Below are positions 1 through 7,462 of a DNA stretch of 7,950 nucleotides, piece by piece. The translations under genes were made by a program, and so were the position numbers. The DNA is taken from NCBI GenBank assembly GCA_009782025.1, contig WQUQ01000015.1, positions 1-7,950 of the forward strand. The letters run 5' to 3'. A model generated the notes under the pieces. The model worked only from the letters and a program-made list of their open reading frames with translations, searched no databases and had not been told where the DNA came from. Positions within the stretch are counted from its first letter, which is position 1; every line of letters starts with the position of its first letter. Origin of the DNA: Desulfobulbus sp. Lineage in GTDB: Bacteria; Pseudomonadota; Gammaproteobacteria; Burkholderiales; Rhodocyclaceae.

Positions 1-185
1 GGCCACAAGGCCAGGCCCTCGGCGAAGAACTGGCGAATGGTGGCCCAGCCCCGGTGCTCGCCGCCGACGATGTCGTAGAGGACGCAGTCCGGGGCAAGGT
101 AGGGCTTCGGAGCATCGGCATTGCCGCTGCTCCAGGCGGCGAACAATTTTTCGACGAGGTCGATGCGGGGATCGCGCTGACTCAT
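1..185 (-). CDS. SnoaL/NTF2-like family protein, N-terminal part (runs off left edge)
   Basis: The first 61 codons are present; the 3' end lies beyond the window. The ATG at 185 follows a good ribosome binding site (AGGAG, 7 bases upstream). The protein begins MSQRDPRIDLVEKLFAAWSS, then has an acidic/aromatic stretch (PDCVLYDIVGGEHRGWATI) and IRQFF. This helix, short strand, helix start (working-range phrase 'VEKLFAAW', then 'G..AIR.FF') is typical of SnoaL-like / nuclear-transport-factor-2-fold proteins. Members of this fold include polyketide cyclases, ketosteroid isomerases and limonene-epoxide hydrolases, so substrate and reaction cannot be inferred. It starts 25 bases after the epimerase remnant's stop on the same strand, which suggests the two were once, or still are, co-transcribed. 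The fold call is moderately secure; the function is unknown. Confidence 0.7.
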   Translation of the reverse strand, partial: MSQRDPRIDLVEKLFAAWSSGNADAPKPYLAPDCVLYDIVGGEHRGWATIRQFFAEGLALW

Positions 186-210
186 GGTTTTTCTCCTGGC
201 CGCTGGTAGG

Positions 211-630
211 TCACTCGAATCTCGGCTTGGCGGCGGCGATACGGCGGGCGACATCGGCCTCGTAGTCGAAGTCCCAGGTGGCGCCCCAGAGCGCGTCCAG
301 CAACGGACGCACGTCCTTGTCGCCCCAGCCTTGCGCCAGGAACCAGGCGTAAGTCCCCTGGTGGCCCGAACGGAAATCGTACCTCGGCCGAAAGCCCAGG
401 AGGCGCTGGGCCTTCTCGATGCTCAAGGGGCCATGATGCACGGCGGAGAAAAGGTGGCCGAAGGCCGGCTTCTTCAGGGCCGGCAGCATGTCGTCAGGAA
501 CCCGGACGACATTGGGCCTGGCGCCGACGACATCGGCCAGAACCCGGATGTATTCGTTGACGGTCACCGCCTCGCCGGTGATGTTGAAAATCTGGCCCAG
601 CGAAGCCTTGTTGCCGACGCAACCCAGCAT
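211..630 (-). pseudogene. NAD-dependent epimerase/dehydratase, 5'-truncated C-terminal remnant
   Basis: About 139 residues align with the C-terminal half of extended SDR (NAD-dependent epimerase/dehydratase) proteins. It opens with MLGCVGNKASLGQIFNITGE, which in this family follows the conserved 'HVDDLA' segment. It continues with VTVNEYIRVLADVVG, the SIEKAQRLLGFRPRYDF segment (the usual 'D.sKA...LGf.P.y' motif) and ends at TGA 213-211. The whole Rossmann domain is missing: the GxxGxxG nucleotide-binding motif, the catalytic Tyr-x-x-x-Lys and roughly the first 170-200 residues. Upstream the frame stays open only to a TAG at 666-664, through a palindrome (630-660) with no epimerase similarity. 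No convincing ribosome binding site precedes the ATG at 630. It is most likely a decayed or rearranged gene, or a contig chimera. The C-terminal region itself shows no frameshift or stop. Confidence 0.7.
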
Positions 631-660
631 GGATTCCGCGACGGAGCGCGCAATGACGGG
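630..660. repeat. REP-like imperfect palindrome at the epimerase breakpoint
   Basis: The arms ATTCCGCG (633-640) and CGCGCAAT (647-654) pair with one mismatch around a 6-base loop (641-646). The flanks TGGATTCC and AATGACGGG resemble widespread intergenic palindromes of the type GGATTCC...GGAATGACGGG seen in many proteobacteria. It lies just after the stop codon (666-664) of the neighbouring zinc-ribbon gene and exactly where epimerase similarity begins. The repeat-family assignment rests on sequence resemblance only. Confidence 0.5.
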
Positions 661-663
661 TTG

Positions 664-1545
664 CTAATTGCCCCCCGTTCCCTTGCAGATCACTTCACCC
701 GGCGGCGGATGGTCGCTCCAGTGGCCCTTGCACAGGGCAATGCGCAGCGATTCGCGGCACAGGAAGCCGCTGATTCCGCTTGCGCATTCGCTCTTTGAAC
801 GCTCGGCGTAGACCTGCTCGATGGTCTTTTTCTGCTGCGGTTCGGGCGGCGGGGGCGGTTCGGGCGGTGGCGCGGGGGGCGCTTCTTCGCTGGCGGTGCG
901 CTTGGGGGCTTGCGGCTTCGGCGCAGCGGCGGGCGGCTTGGCCGGCGCGGCGGCCCTGGGCGCGACCTTTGGCTCGACGGGGGCGGGAGTGGGTTCGGCC
1001 GCTGGCGGCGCCGCGTTGGCGGCGACGGGTTCGGCCGGCGGCGGCGCGCTGGTTTCGGCGGGTTCGGCTGCCGGCAGCGTTGTTGCCGGCGTCGCCGCCA
1101 GCGTGGGCGGCGGCTGTTTTGCTTCCGGCGGGGCGGTTTCGGCGCTCTGCGCGGCTGGCGCGTCCGGGGCGGCTGGCGGCGCTTTCTTGGCAAATACGAA
1201 CCAGCCGGCGATGGCCGCGATCAGGACGATGATGCCGAGGCCGGCGATGAGGGCGGGCTGTTTGTTCTTCGCCGGTTCCGCGGGTGGAGTTTCCGTTGCC
1301 GTTGGCGATTCCGCTTCGCGCGGCGCGGCGGCCACGGGTTCGACTTTGACCGGAGGCGGGGGCGGCGGAGGCGCGGCCTGAAGCTGTCGAATGAGTGAAT
1401 CCCGCATTGGAGGAGGCACTTCCTTGCGGGAGGGCGGGGGCGACGATGCCGTTGCCCCGGATGGCGCGGCGGCGACCGCTTGCCCGCATTTGCCGCAGAA
1501 CTTTGCCGTTTCGGCGAGCGGGTTTCCGCATTTCTTGCAAAACAT
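664..1545 (-). CDS. Zinc-ribbon, single-pass membrane protein with Pro/Ala-rich linker (unknown function)
   Basis: This is a 293-residue protein. Residues 3-20 form an N-terminal zinc ribbon (CxxC-x10-CxxC: C3, C6, C17, C20). A proline-rich stretch follows, then one membrane helix at about 97-119 (PALIAGLGIIVLIAAIAGW). A long Ala/Pro-rich low-complexity linker runs from about 122 to 238. A compact C-terminal domain (241-293) carries four cysteines (C254, C263, C272, C287) in a pattern suggesting disulfides or a second metal site. Topology is probably zinc ribbon in the cytoplasm and Cys domain in the periplasm (inferred). The ATG at 1545 has AGGAG about 7 bases upstream, overlapping the stop of the preceding gene. 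Only 9 bases separate the two genes, so they form an operon and are probably translationally coupled. I do not recognise a named family beyond the zinc ribbon. Confidence 0.85.
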   Translation of the reverse strand: MFCKKCGNPLAETAKFCGKCGQAVAAAPSGATASSPPPSRKEVPPPMRDSLIRQLQAAPPPPPPPVKVEPVAAAPREAESPTATETPPAEPAKNKQPALIAGLGIIVLIAAIAGWFVFAKKAPPAAPDAPAAQSAETAPPEAKQPPPTLAATPATTLPAAEPAETSAPPPAEPVAANAAPPAAEPTPAPVEPKVAPRAAAPAKPPAAAPKPQAPKRTASEEAPPAPPPEPPPPPEPQQKKTIEQVYAERSKSECASGISGFLCRESLRIALCKGHWSDHPPPGEVICKGTGGN

Positions 1546-1554
1546 GGCGGACTC

Positions 1555-2685
1555 CTATTTCAGGCTATGCCCGCAATTGCCGCAGAAAGCGTCGTCCGGC
1601 GCGACGGTGGACTGGCATTGGGGGCAGGCGGGCGCGGTGGGCGCGGTGGGCGCGGTGGGCGCGGTGGGCGCGGCAGGCGGCGCCGGCTCTTCCGCCGCCT
1701 GCTGTTGCTTCTGCTGGCGGCTTTCTTCCAGTTGGCGCTTGACCTGGTCGGCTTTTTCCCTGGCGGCGTCGATGGCGCCCTTGATCGACCGCTCGGCGTC
1801 CTCGGCGGACAGGTTTTCGGTGACGTTGGCAAAGATGATGCAGTTGCCGGCCAGGGCGACCAGCACGGGAATGACGAAGGCGCAGCCGAAAAGAACGGAC
1901 ATGCCGATGCCGGCGGCGATCGCGTGGCCGTCCAGGCCGCCCATCGCCAGATGGTTGAAGCCGCCGCCCATGCCCATGCCCTGACCGAGGATGGGCGCGG
2001 AGAGCAGGGCGGTGAAGCCCATGCCGACGCCGATCACGCCAAAGACGATGCCGCTGACCAGCCAGACGAGCAGCAGCAGCAGGATGGCCTGGACGATCAG
2101 CGAGATGAAGCGGGAACGGACGATGGCCCACAGCAGCGCGATGGTGCGCATGATGGTGTTGCCTTCCCAGATGGCCGGGCCGATCAGGCCGAGAACGAAC
2201 ATCGCGGCGTAGCAGGCGATGCCCGTGACGAGCGCGGCCAGGGGAAAGACGACGGTATAGAGCACCGGCCCGATCGCCGGAATCTTGCAGATGAAGAGCA
2301 GAATGGCGATGGCGATGAAGAGGACGACGGCGAACACGGCCAGCAGCAGCAGCACGCCCAGTTGGCGGTGAAAGGTCGCCACGGCGAACGACAGGGCGGT
2401 GTTGATGCCCGGTTGTTCGCGGTTTCTGATGCCGGCGTTGAGGATGAAGCCGGCCGCCGATACGCCGATCAGCCCGACCGCGGCGGTCATCAGGAAGCCG
2501 ATGAACAGCGTCAGGCCGGCCATGAAGCCGCCAAAGGGGTTGACGAGGCTGCCGACGCCGGCAAAGAGCAGCCCGCAGATGACGAAGGTGACGAGAAGGG
2601 TCAAAAACGCCTGGCGATTGGTGACGGCCTGTAGCGCATCGAGCAATCCGGCGGATTTCTTGATCTGTTCGGCAAGCTGAGACAT
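1555..2685 (-). CDS. Multi-pass membrane protein with C-terminal zinc ribbon (unknown function)
   Basis: A 376-residue protein. The start chosen is the ATG at 2685 (MSQLAEQIKKSAG), preceded by AAAGGAG 8 bases upstream; an upstream in-frame ATG at 2784 lacks such a site and would add a repeat-derived leader. Hydrophobic segments lie near residues 27-47, 53-81, 109-133, 137-168, 193-225 and 256-287, giving about six to eight membrane helices. A Gly/Met-rich stretch (233-250) separates the last two. Residues 290-333 look like an amphipathic, Gln/Lys/Glu-rich coiled coil. A Thr-Ala-Pro repeat (339-353) leads into a zinc ribbon with C354, C357, C368 and C371. The coil and ribbon probably face the cytoplasm. 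The next gene (9 bases downstream) also encodes a zinc-ribbon membrane protein, so the two products may act together. No enzymatic motif is visible. Confidence 0.85.
   Translation of the reverse strand: MSQLAEQIKKSAGLLDALQAVTNRQAFLTLLVTFVICGLLFAGVGSLVNPFGGFMAGLTLFIGFLMTAAVGLIGVSAAGFILNAGIRNREQPGINTALSFAVATFHRQLGVLLLLAVFAVVLFIAIAILLFICKIPAIGPVLYTVVFPLAALVTGIACYAAMFVLGLIGPAIWEGNTIMRTIALLWAIVRSRFISLIVQAILLLLLVWLVSGIVFGVIGVGMGFTALLSAPILGQGMGMGGGFNHLAMGGLDGHAIAAGIGMSVLFGCAFVIPVLVALAGNCIIFANVTENLSAEDAERSIKGAIDAAREKADQVKRQLEESRQQKQQQAAEEPAPPAAPTAPTAPTAPTAPACPQCQSTVAPDDAFCGNCGHSLK
1630..1673. repeat. 9-base tandem repeat inside the zinc-ribbon membrane protein gene
   Basis: The unit GGGCGCGGT on the plus strand occurs four times perfectly, plus 8 bases of a fifth copy. 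On the coding (minus) strand each unit encodes Thr-Ala-Pro, forming the flexible linker between the coiled coil and the C-terminal zinc ribbon. Because the unit is a multiple of three, gain or loss of copies changes linker length without shifting the frame. Confidence 0.9.
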
Positions 2686-2781
2686 GTGGGCCGCTCCTTT
2701 CGTTATCGAGTCGCTGATTATGAGGCAATGATGGCGAAAACAGCTTGAGCTTCCCCCGAAATTTCGTCTGCCAAGGGTGGC

Positions 2782-2827
2782 CAAGCGAAGCCGACAAAGT
2801 CATCGGTTGATTGGGAAATGGAATCAG
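2782..2827 (-). repeat. 46-base dispersed repeat, copy 1
   Basis: Read on the minus strand, this segment matches 7674-7719 on the plus strand at 45 of 46 positions (single difference C/T at position 13). It begins CTGATTCCATTT and ends GTCGGCTTCGCTTG. Bases 2-4 are the TGA stop codon of the CPBP-family gene, so the repeat starts essentially at the stop and extends into the 138-base gap before the zinc-ribbon gene. It contains a short stem (CCGA/TCGG) around an 8-base loop. Sequence on both sides of the 46 bases is unrelated between the two copies. Confidence 0.9.
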
Positions 2828-3447
2828 GCAATGGGAAAGAGAATGAACACCATCACATCCCAGAGCGCGTGGGAGATCAGCAGCGGCCACAGATTGCGCG
2901 GCTTCAACAGCAGGTACAGCCCGCCCCAGAAGGCGCCGCAGACTGCCGCCGCCAGCACCAGCATGGCGTTGAACGACCACAGATGCACCAGGCTGTAAAT
3001 CAGCGTGGTGACGGCAAAACCGCGCCAATCGCCCTGGCGCGCCATCAGGGTGCGCTGGACGAAACCTTGCCAGAAAATGGTTTCCGCCGGGCCGATGACG
3101 AACAGCAGCAACAGCGCAATCCAGGCATGACTGCTGCCGTCGCGCAAGCCGTAAATCGCGCCGATCTGCGGTCGGGCAAAAGAGAACACCAGGGTGGACA
3201 GGGCGTTGCCGAGATAAAACACGCCCCACAGCGCAACGGCGGAAAAGAGGCCGATCGCCGCCGCCCGCCCACTCAGCCGGAACTGCGGCCGCCAATCGAG
3301 GCCCATCATGCGGCCCCCGATGGCGCTCATGACGATCAGCGCCAGGGCTGAAAACGACATCGCCCACCAGAAGTTCAGGTGCGGCGCCGTCCACGGCGAG
3401 AACATCACGAACCAGAGCGCTGCGGCGGTGGCAATGGGGTAGATCAC
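2824..3447 (-). CDS. CPBP-family (Abi/CAAX-protease-like) intramembrane protein, degenerate motif 1
   Basis: With the GTG at 3447 as start the protein has 207 residues. That GTG overlaps the prenyltransferase stop by 4 bases (GTGA), a typical translational-coupling arrangement; the frame is open further upstream, but that part is a shadow of the prenyltransferase. A shorter start at the ATG at 3405 would cut into the first helix. It is highly hydrophobic with about six membrane helices. CPBP motifs are recognisable: motif 1 is ETIFWQG (122-128) where the family usually has EE-x-x-x-R, so the second Glu is Thr and the Arg is Gln. Motif 2 is YSLVH (151-155), the usual F-x-x-x-H, and the last motif is HALWD (193-197), the usual H-x-x-x-N/D. 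E122, H155 and H193 remain as possible metal ligands. CPBP members are membrane metalloproteases (for example CAAX processing, self-immunity); whether this one is active is uncertain. Confidence 0.8.
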   Translation of the reverse strand: MIYPIATAAALWFVMFSPWTAPHLNFWWAMSFSALALIVMSAIGGRMMGLDWRPQFRLSGRAAAIGLFSAVALWGVFYLGNALSTLVFSFARPQIGAIYGLRDGSSHAWIALLLLFVIGPAETIFWQGFVQRTLMARQGDWRGFAVTTLIYSLVHLWSFNAMLVLAAAVCGAFWGGLYLLLKPRNLWPLLISHALWDVMVFILFPIA

Positions 3448-4367
3448 AGCCAGGCCGAGACAAAGAGCAGCGCCGACAGCAGGACGCTGAACGCCAGTTG
3501 CAGTTTGGCGGTTCTGACATCGAGATCGCGGATGTTTTCCGGCCGGTCTTCGCGCGCCTGTTCCATCGCCCGGCTGTTGCTGATGGCCAGCGGCAGCGTC
3601 AGAAATACGCACAGCGTTGCCCAGGGCAGAATGCCCGCCGCCACCAGCGCCACCATCAGCAGATAGGTCAGAAAGAGATGCAGCTTGTACTCGAAGATCG
3701 ACAGCCGCACGCCCAGCAGCATGGCGAAAGTCTTGATCCGGGCGCGCCTGTCGTGCGCCATGTCGCGGGTGTTGTTGGCGTGCAGGATGTTGACCGTGAT
3801 GAAGACGATCGGCAGCGACAGGGCGACGACCCGCCACTCCAGCCGACCGGTCATCACATAAAAAACGCCGAGCGAAATCAGCGGCCCGTAAATCAGGAAA
3901 ATCAGCGCATCACCCAGCGCCCGGCTCTTGAACTGGTAGTAAAAAGCAGCGCCGATGAACCCGAGAAAACCGATAACCAGCAACGGCCACCCGGTTTGCG
4001 AAGTCAGATAAAGACCGAGAAAGACGCCGCAGGTGATGAAACCGATGCCGTAGCGGAGAATGGTGCGCGGGCGAAAAATCTGCTTGACCAGCAAACGGCT
4101 GGAGCCGAAAGTGTCTTCACGATCGATGCCGCGCGTGTAATCAAAATAATCGCTGATGAGATTGCCGCTGATTTGAAAAACGACCGCGCCGATCACCGCC
4201 AGCGCGCCCAGCAGCCAGTTGACCTCCAGCGCGCCCTGCTGGCTCAGGAAAAAGACGTAAGCGAAAGTGACGATCGCCGGCATGCTGGAGGCCGGAAAAG
4301 ACCAGGGGCGCGTGGCGATCAGCCAGTGCGTGAAAGAAGGCGGGGAAATAGGCGCTGTCGCGGTCAT
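3444..4367 (-). CDS. UbiA-family prenyltransferase, MenA-like
   Basis: A 307-residue integral membrane protein, the usual length for MenA/UbiA enzymes, which transfer a polyprenyl chain from its diphosphate to an aromatic acceptor in the inner membrane. Both Mg-diphosphate binding motifs are present: NLISDYFDYTRGID (N69, D73, D76, D82) and NNTRDMAHDRRARIKTFAM (N198, N199, R201, D202, D206). The form NDYFDY..G.D plus NN.RD...D resembles MenA (1,4-dihydroxy-2-naphthoate prenyltransferase of menaquinone synthesis) more than UbiA or the protoheme farnesyltransferase. No other quinone gene is in the window, so the acceptor is unproven. About eight to nine membrane helices are expected. The ATG at 4367 has only a weak ribosome binding site; no better start is in frame. 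It lies 88 bases after gluQ, and its stop overlaps the GTG of the CPBP gene. Confidence 0.85.
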   Translation of the reverse strand: MTATAPISPPSFTHWLIATRPWSFPASSMPAIVTFAYVFFLSQQGALEVNWLLGALAVIGAVVFQISGNLISDYFDYTRGIDREDTFGSSRLLVKQIFRPRTILRYGIGFITCGVFLGLYLTSQTGWPLLVIGFLGFIGAAFYYQFKSRALGDALIFLIYGPLISLGVFYVMTGRLEWRVVALSLPIVFITVNILHANNTRDMAHDRRARIKTFAMLLGVRLSIFEYKLHLFLTYLLMVALVAAGILPWATLCVFLTLPLAISNSRAMEQAREDRPENIRDLDVRTAKLQLAFSVLLSALLFVSAWL

Positions 4368-4455
4368 GAATCGCAAGGGGGCATCGAGTGCCGCCAGTGT
4401 ACATGGAACGTGTCGGCGGTCTTTGACCCGCGCGAGAAATTTGCCCGCCGGGGCG

Positions 4456-5364
4456 CTATGGAAAATTCGCCAGCGCAATGGATCGCTGTCGCGGCAGCGC
4501 CGTGAAATCCCAGTGTTGCCGCGCCCAGTCCCAGACCTCGGCCGGCCGGGACAGCGCCAGCTCGACCGGCGCGCGCTGGCCGAGAAAATGCAGGGCGCGC
4601 ACCAGTTCCGCCGCCGCCCGGTTGCGGTCGAGGACCGGCGCGCGCGTCTGTTTCGACAATTTTTCGCCGGCGGCATTGGCCGCCACCGGCAGATGCGCGT
4701 AACGCGGCTGCGGATAGCCGAGACAGCGTTGCAGCCCGATCTGGCGCGGCGTCGAATCGAGCAGGTCGGCGCCGCGCACGATGTCGGTGACGCCCTGCCA
4801 GGCATCGTCGACGACCACTGCCAACTGATAGGCGAACAGGCCGTCGGCGCGGCGCAGCACGAAATCGCCGACATCCCGCTCCAGCCGCTGCGTCTGCCGG
4901 CCCTGCACGCGGTCGGTGAAAGCCGTTTCCTCGTCCGTCACGCGCAGCCGCCAGGCTCGCGCCGCCCGCCCCGGCGGCAGGCCATTGCGGCAAGTGCCGG
5001 GATAGGCCAGGCCGCCATCGACCGCCGGGCGCGTCGCCGAATCGGCGATTTCCTTGCGCGAACAGGCGCAAGCGTAGGCCCAACCGGCCTGGCACAAATG
5101 CTCCAGCGCCGCGGCGTAGGCATCGCGGCGCCGGCTCTGCCAGAGCACCGGCCCGTCCCACTCGAAGCCGAAGGCTGCCAGCGTGCGCAGGATGTCGTCG
5201 GCCGCCCCCGGCACATTGCGCGGCGTATCGACATCTTCCATGCGCAACAACCATTCGCCGCCCTGACTGCGGGCATCGAGAGCGCTGCCGACGGCGGCGA
5301 CGAGCGAGCCGAAATGCAGCGGCCCGGTCGGCGACGGCGCGAAGCGGCCGCGATAGCCGGTCAC
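4456..5364 (-). CDS. gluQ: Glutamyl-Q tRNA(Asp) synthetase
   Basis: A 302-residue truncated paralogue of glutamyl-tRNA synthetase. It keeps the catalytic core and lacks the anticodon-binding domain. The family activates glutamate and attaches it to the queuosine base at position 34 of tRNA(Asp), not to the 3' end. Visible signatures are [16 protein letters not shown] (6-21) with the HIGH-like HFGS (17-20), RMEDVDTPR (41-49), the zinc site C99-x-C101...Y121-x3-C125, YQLAVVVDD (179-187), [10 protein letters not shown] (196-205) and the KMSK-like KLSK (235-238). All expected motifs are intact. The start is GTG at 5364, 4 bases after the TAA of the alcohol dehydrogenase; the Shine-Dalgarno sequence is poor, so translation may depend on the upstream gene. 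It is not next to dksA, its neighbour in several gammaproteobacteria. Confidence 0.95.
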   Translation of the reverse strand: MTGYRGRFAPSPTGPLHFGSLVAAVGSALDARSQGGEWLLRMEDVDTPRNVPGAADDILRTLAAFGFEWDGPVLWQSRRRDAYAAALEHLCQAGWAYACACSRKEIADSATRPAVDGGLAYPGTCRNGLPPGRAARAWRLRVTDEETAFTDRVQGRQTQRLERDVGDFVLRRADGLFAYQLAVVVDDAWQGVTDIVRGADLLDSTPRQIGLQRCLGYPQPRYAHLPVAANAAGEKLSKQTRAPVLDRNRAAAELVRALHFLGQRAPVELALSRPAEVWDWARQHWDFTALPRQRSIALANFP

Positions 5365-5368
5365 GCGC

Positions 5369-6409
5369 TTACAGCGTCGCCATGTCGATGACGAAGCGAT
5401 ATTTGACGTCGCTCTTGAGCATCCGCTCGTAGGCGGTGTTGATGTCAGCCATGCGGATCGTCTCGATGTCCGAAACGATGCCGTGGCGGGCGCAGAAATC
5501 GAGCATTTCCTGCGTTTCGCGGATACCGCCGATCAGCGAGCCGGCCAGGCTGCGCCGCTTGAGGATCAGGCTGAAGGCGTTCGGCGACGGATGCGGATGT
5601 TCCGGCGCGCCGACCAGGGTCATCGTCCCGTCCCGCCGCAGGAGTTGCAGGTAATCCTCAAGCCGGTGCGGCGCGGCCACGGTATTGAGAATGAAATCGA
5701 GGCTGCCGGCGCGCGCCGCCATTTGTGCCGGATCGCTGGAAATGCACACCTCGTCCGCTCCCAGCCGTTTCCCATCAGCGATTTTTCCCGGCGATGTGGT
5801 GAACAGCACGACGTGCGCGCCGAAGGCATGGGCGATCTTGACCCCCATGTGGCCGAGGCCGCCGAGGCCGACGATGCCGACCTTCATGCCCGGCCCGACC
5901 CGCCAGTGGCGCAGCGGCGAATAGGTGGTGATGCCGGCGCACAAGAGCGGCGCGACCGCCGCCAGATCCTTCTCGTCATGCCTGATGTGCAGCACGAAAG
6001 ATTCCTTGACCACGATGCTTTTTGAATAGCCGCCGTAGGTATTGCCGCCGCCGGTCTCCGGGCCATTGTAGGTGCCGATGAAGCCGTTCTCGCAATATTG
6101 CTCCTCGCCCTCGGCGCAGGAGGCGCAATGGCCGCAGCTATCGACCAGGCAGCCGACGCCGGCAAGATCGCCGACCTTGAACCGGCTGACCCGCTCGCCG
6201 ACGGCGACGACGCGGCCGACGATCTCGTGGCCCGGCACCACGGGATAAATGGTGTTGTGCCACTCGTTGCGGGCGGTATGCAGATCGGAATGGCAAACGC
6301 CGCAGTAGAGGATGGCGATGTGCACATCCTCCGGGCCGGGCGTCCGGCGCGTGATCTCGAAAGGAGCAAGGGGACTCTTCGCCGTTTGCGCGGCATAGGC
6401 TTTGACCAT
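5369..6409 (-). CDS. Zinc-dependent alcohol dehydrogenase, CAD/YahK type, NADP(H)-preferring
   Basis: A 346-residue medium-chain dehydrogenase/reductase of the cinnamyl-alcohol-dehydrogenase group, which interconverts alcohols and aldehydes in the cytoplasm. Catalytic zinc ligands are C39 (in GVCHSDLH), H61-E62 (GHEIVG) and C157 ([12 protein letters not shown]). The structural zinc site is C92, C95, C98 and C106. The nucleotide-binding loop is GLGGLG (181-186), followed by FTTS (203-206), the pattern that in E. coli YahK and plant CADs favours NADP(H). Length and motifs are complete. The ATG at 6409 has GGAGG 8 bases upstream. It is the first gene of the leftward group and diverges from rpoH across 192 bases. 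The physiological substrate cannot be read from sequence; broad aldehyde reductase activity is usual in the subgroup. Confidence 0.93.
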   Translation of the reverse strand: MVKAYAAQTAKSPLAPFEITRRTPGPEDVHIAILYCGVCHSDLHTARNEWHNTIYPVVPGHEIVGRVVAVGERVSRFKVGDLAGVGCLVDSCGHCASCAEGEEQYCENGFIGTYNGPETGGGNTYGGYSKSIVVKESFVLHIRHDEKDLAAVAPLLCAGITTYSPLRHWRVGPGMKVGIVGLGGLGHMGVKIAHAFGAHVVLFTTSPGKIADGKRLGADEVCISSDPAQMAARAGSLDFILNTVAAPHRLEDYLQLLRRDGTMTLVGAPEHPHPSPNAFSLILKRRSLAGSLIGGIRETQEMLDFCARHGIVSDIETIRMADINTAYERMLKSDVKYRFVIDMATL

Positions 6410-6542
6410 GACATCGACCTCCAGGGAAAACGGTTGCTGAAATCAGGCTGCCAGCATGAGCGAAGCGCCGCATTTTTGCCAGAGGCGCGGCGCGGCAACC
6501 GGCCGCTCTGCCCGGCTCGCTGCGATGAAACTTTTTACTTTC

Positions 6543-6569
6543 TTAGCACTCCAAGGGCGCGAGTGCTAA
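6543..6569. promoter_or_regulatory. CIRCE operator (HrcA binding site) upstream of rpoH
   Basis: TTAGCACTC (6543-6551), a 9-base spacer (6552-6560) and GAGTGCTAA (6561-6569) match the CIRCE consensus at all 18 arm positions. CIRCE is bound by the repressor HrcA, whose activity depends on GroEL. Its centre is about 46 bases before the rpoH ATG and it covers the predicted rpoH promoter. The site is symmetric, so an effect on the divergent dehydrogenase gene, whose ATG is 133 bases away, is possible but less likely. hrcA itself is not in the window. Confidence 0.93.
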
Positions 6570-6572
6570 AAT
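6543..6572 (+). promoter_or_regulatory. Predicted sigma-70 promoter of rpoH, overlapped by CIRCE
   Basis: The -10 candidate is TAAAAT (6567-6572, five of six consensus bases) with an extended TGC directly upstream. The -35 candidate is TTAGCA (6543-6548, four of six) with an 18-base spacer. Both hexamers fall within or at the edge of the CIRCE arms, the geometry expected for direct repression. Transcription would start near 6579, leaving a leader of only about 20 bases, too short for an E. coli-type rpoH thermosensor in the upstream leader. No sigma-32 or sigma-E promoter is obvious. Confidence 0.55.
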
Positions 6573-6601
6573 GAACTGCCAATTTTTGGAGAACCGCTAC
6601 G

Positions 6602-7458
<857 letters not shown>

Positions 7459-7462
<4 letters not shown>

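Noticed and set aside
664..666. Possible stop-codon readthrough fusing the zinc-ribbon protein to the epimerase remnant, which is in the same frame
   Set aside because: The intervening 33 bases are a palindrome without protein similarity, and the remnant lacks its catalytic domain, so a functional fusion is unlikely; in-frame position has a one-in-three chance.
1630..1673. Short tandem units considered as a CRISPR-like or operator array
   Set aside because: Units are 9 bases, contiguous with no spacers, and lie in a coding linker as Thr-Ala-Pro repeats.
1480..2634. Long plus-strand open frame (384 codons) opposite the zinc-ribbon membrane protein gene
   Set aside because: Its Asp/Gly/Gln/Ala-rich product is what the antisense of a GC-rich membrane-protein gene looks like; it has no family motifs and the minus strand has a clear gene with ribosome binding site and zinc ribbon.
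1565..3520. 651-codon minus-strand open frame spanning several genes
   Set aside because: Arg/His/Pro-rich out-of-frame translation across three genes and an intergenic repeat; typical of high-GC frames without stops.
3498..4505. Plus-strand open frame opposite the prenyltransferase
   Set aside because: Composition is that of an antisense shadow; the minus strand carries both prenyltransferase motifs.
4267..5391. Plus-strand open frame opposite gluQ
   Set aside because: Antisense shadow of a gene with all synthetase motifs; no recognisable domain of its own.
6571..6601. Upstream ATG at 6571 as a leader peptide or alternative start for rpoH
   Set aside because: It is out of frame with rpoH, overlaps the predicted -10 box, and has no ribosome binding site.
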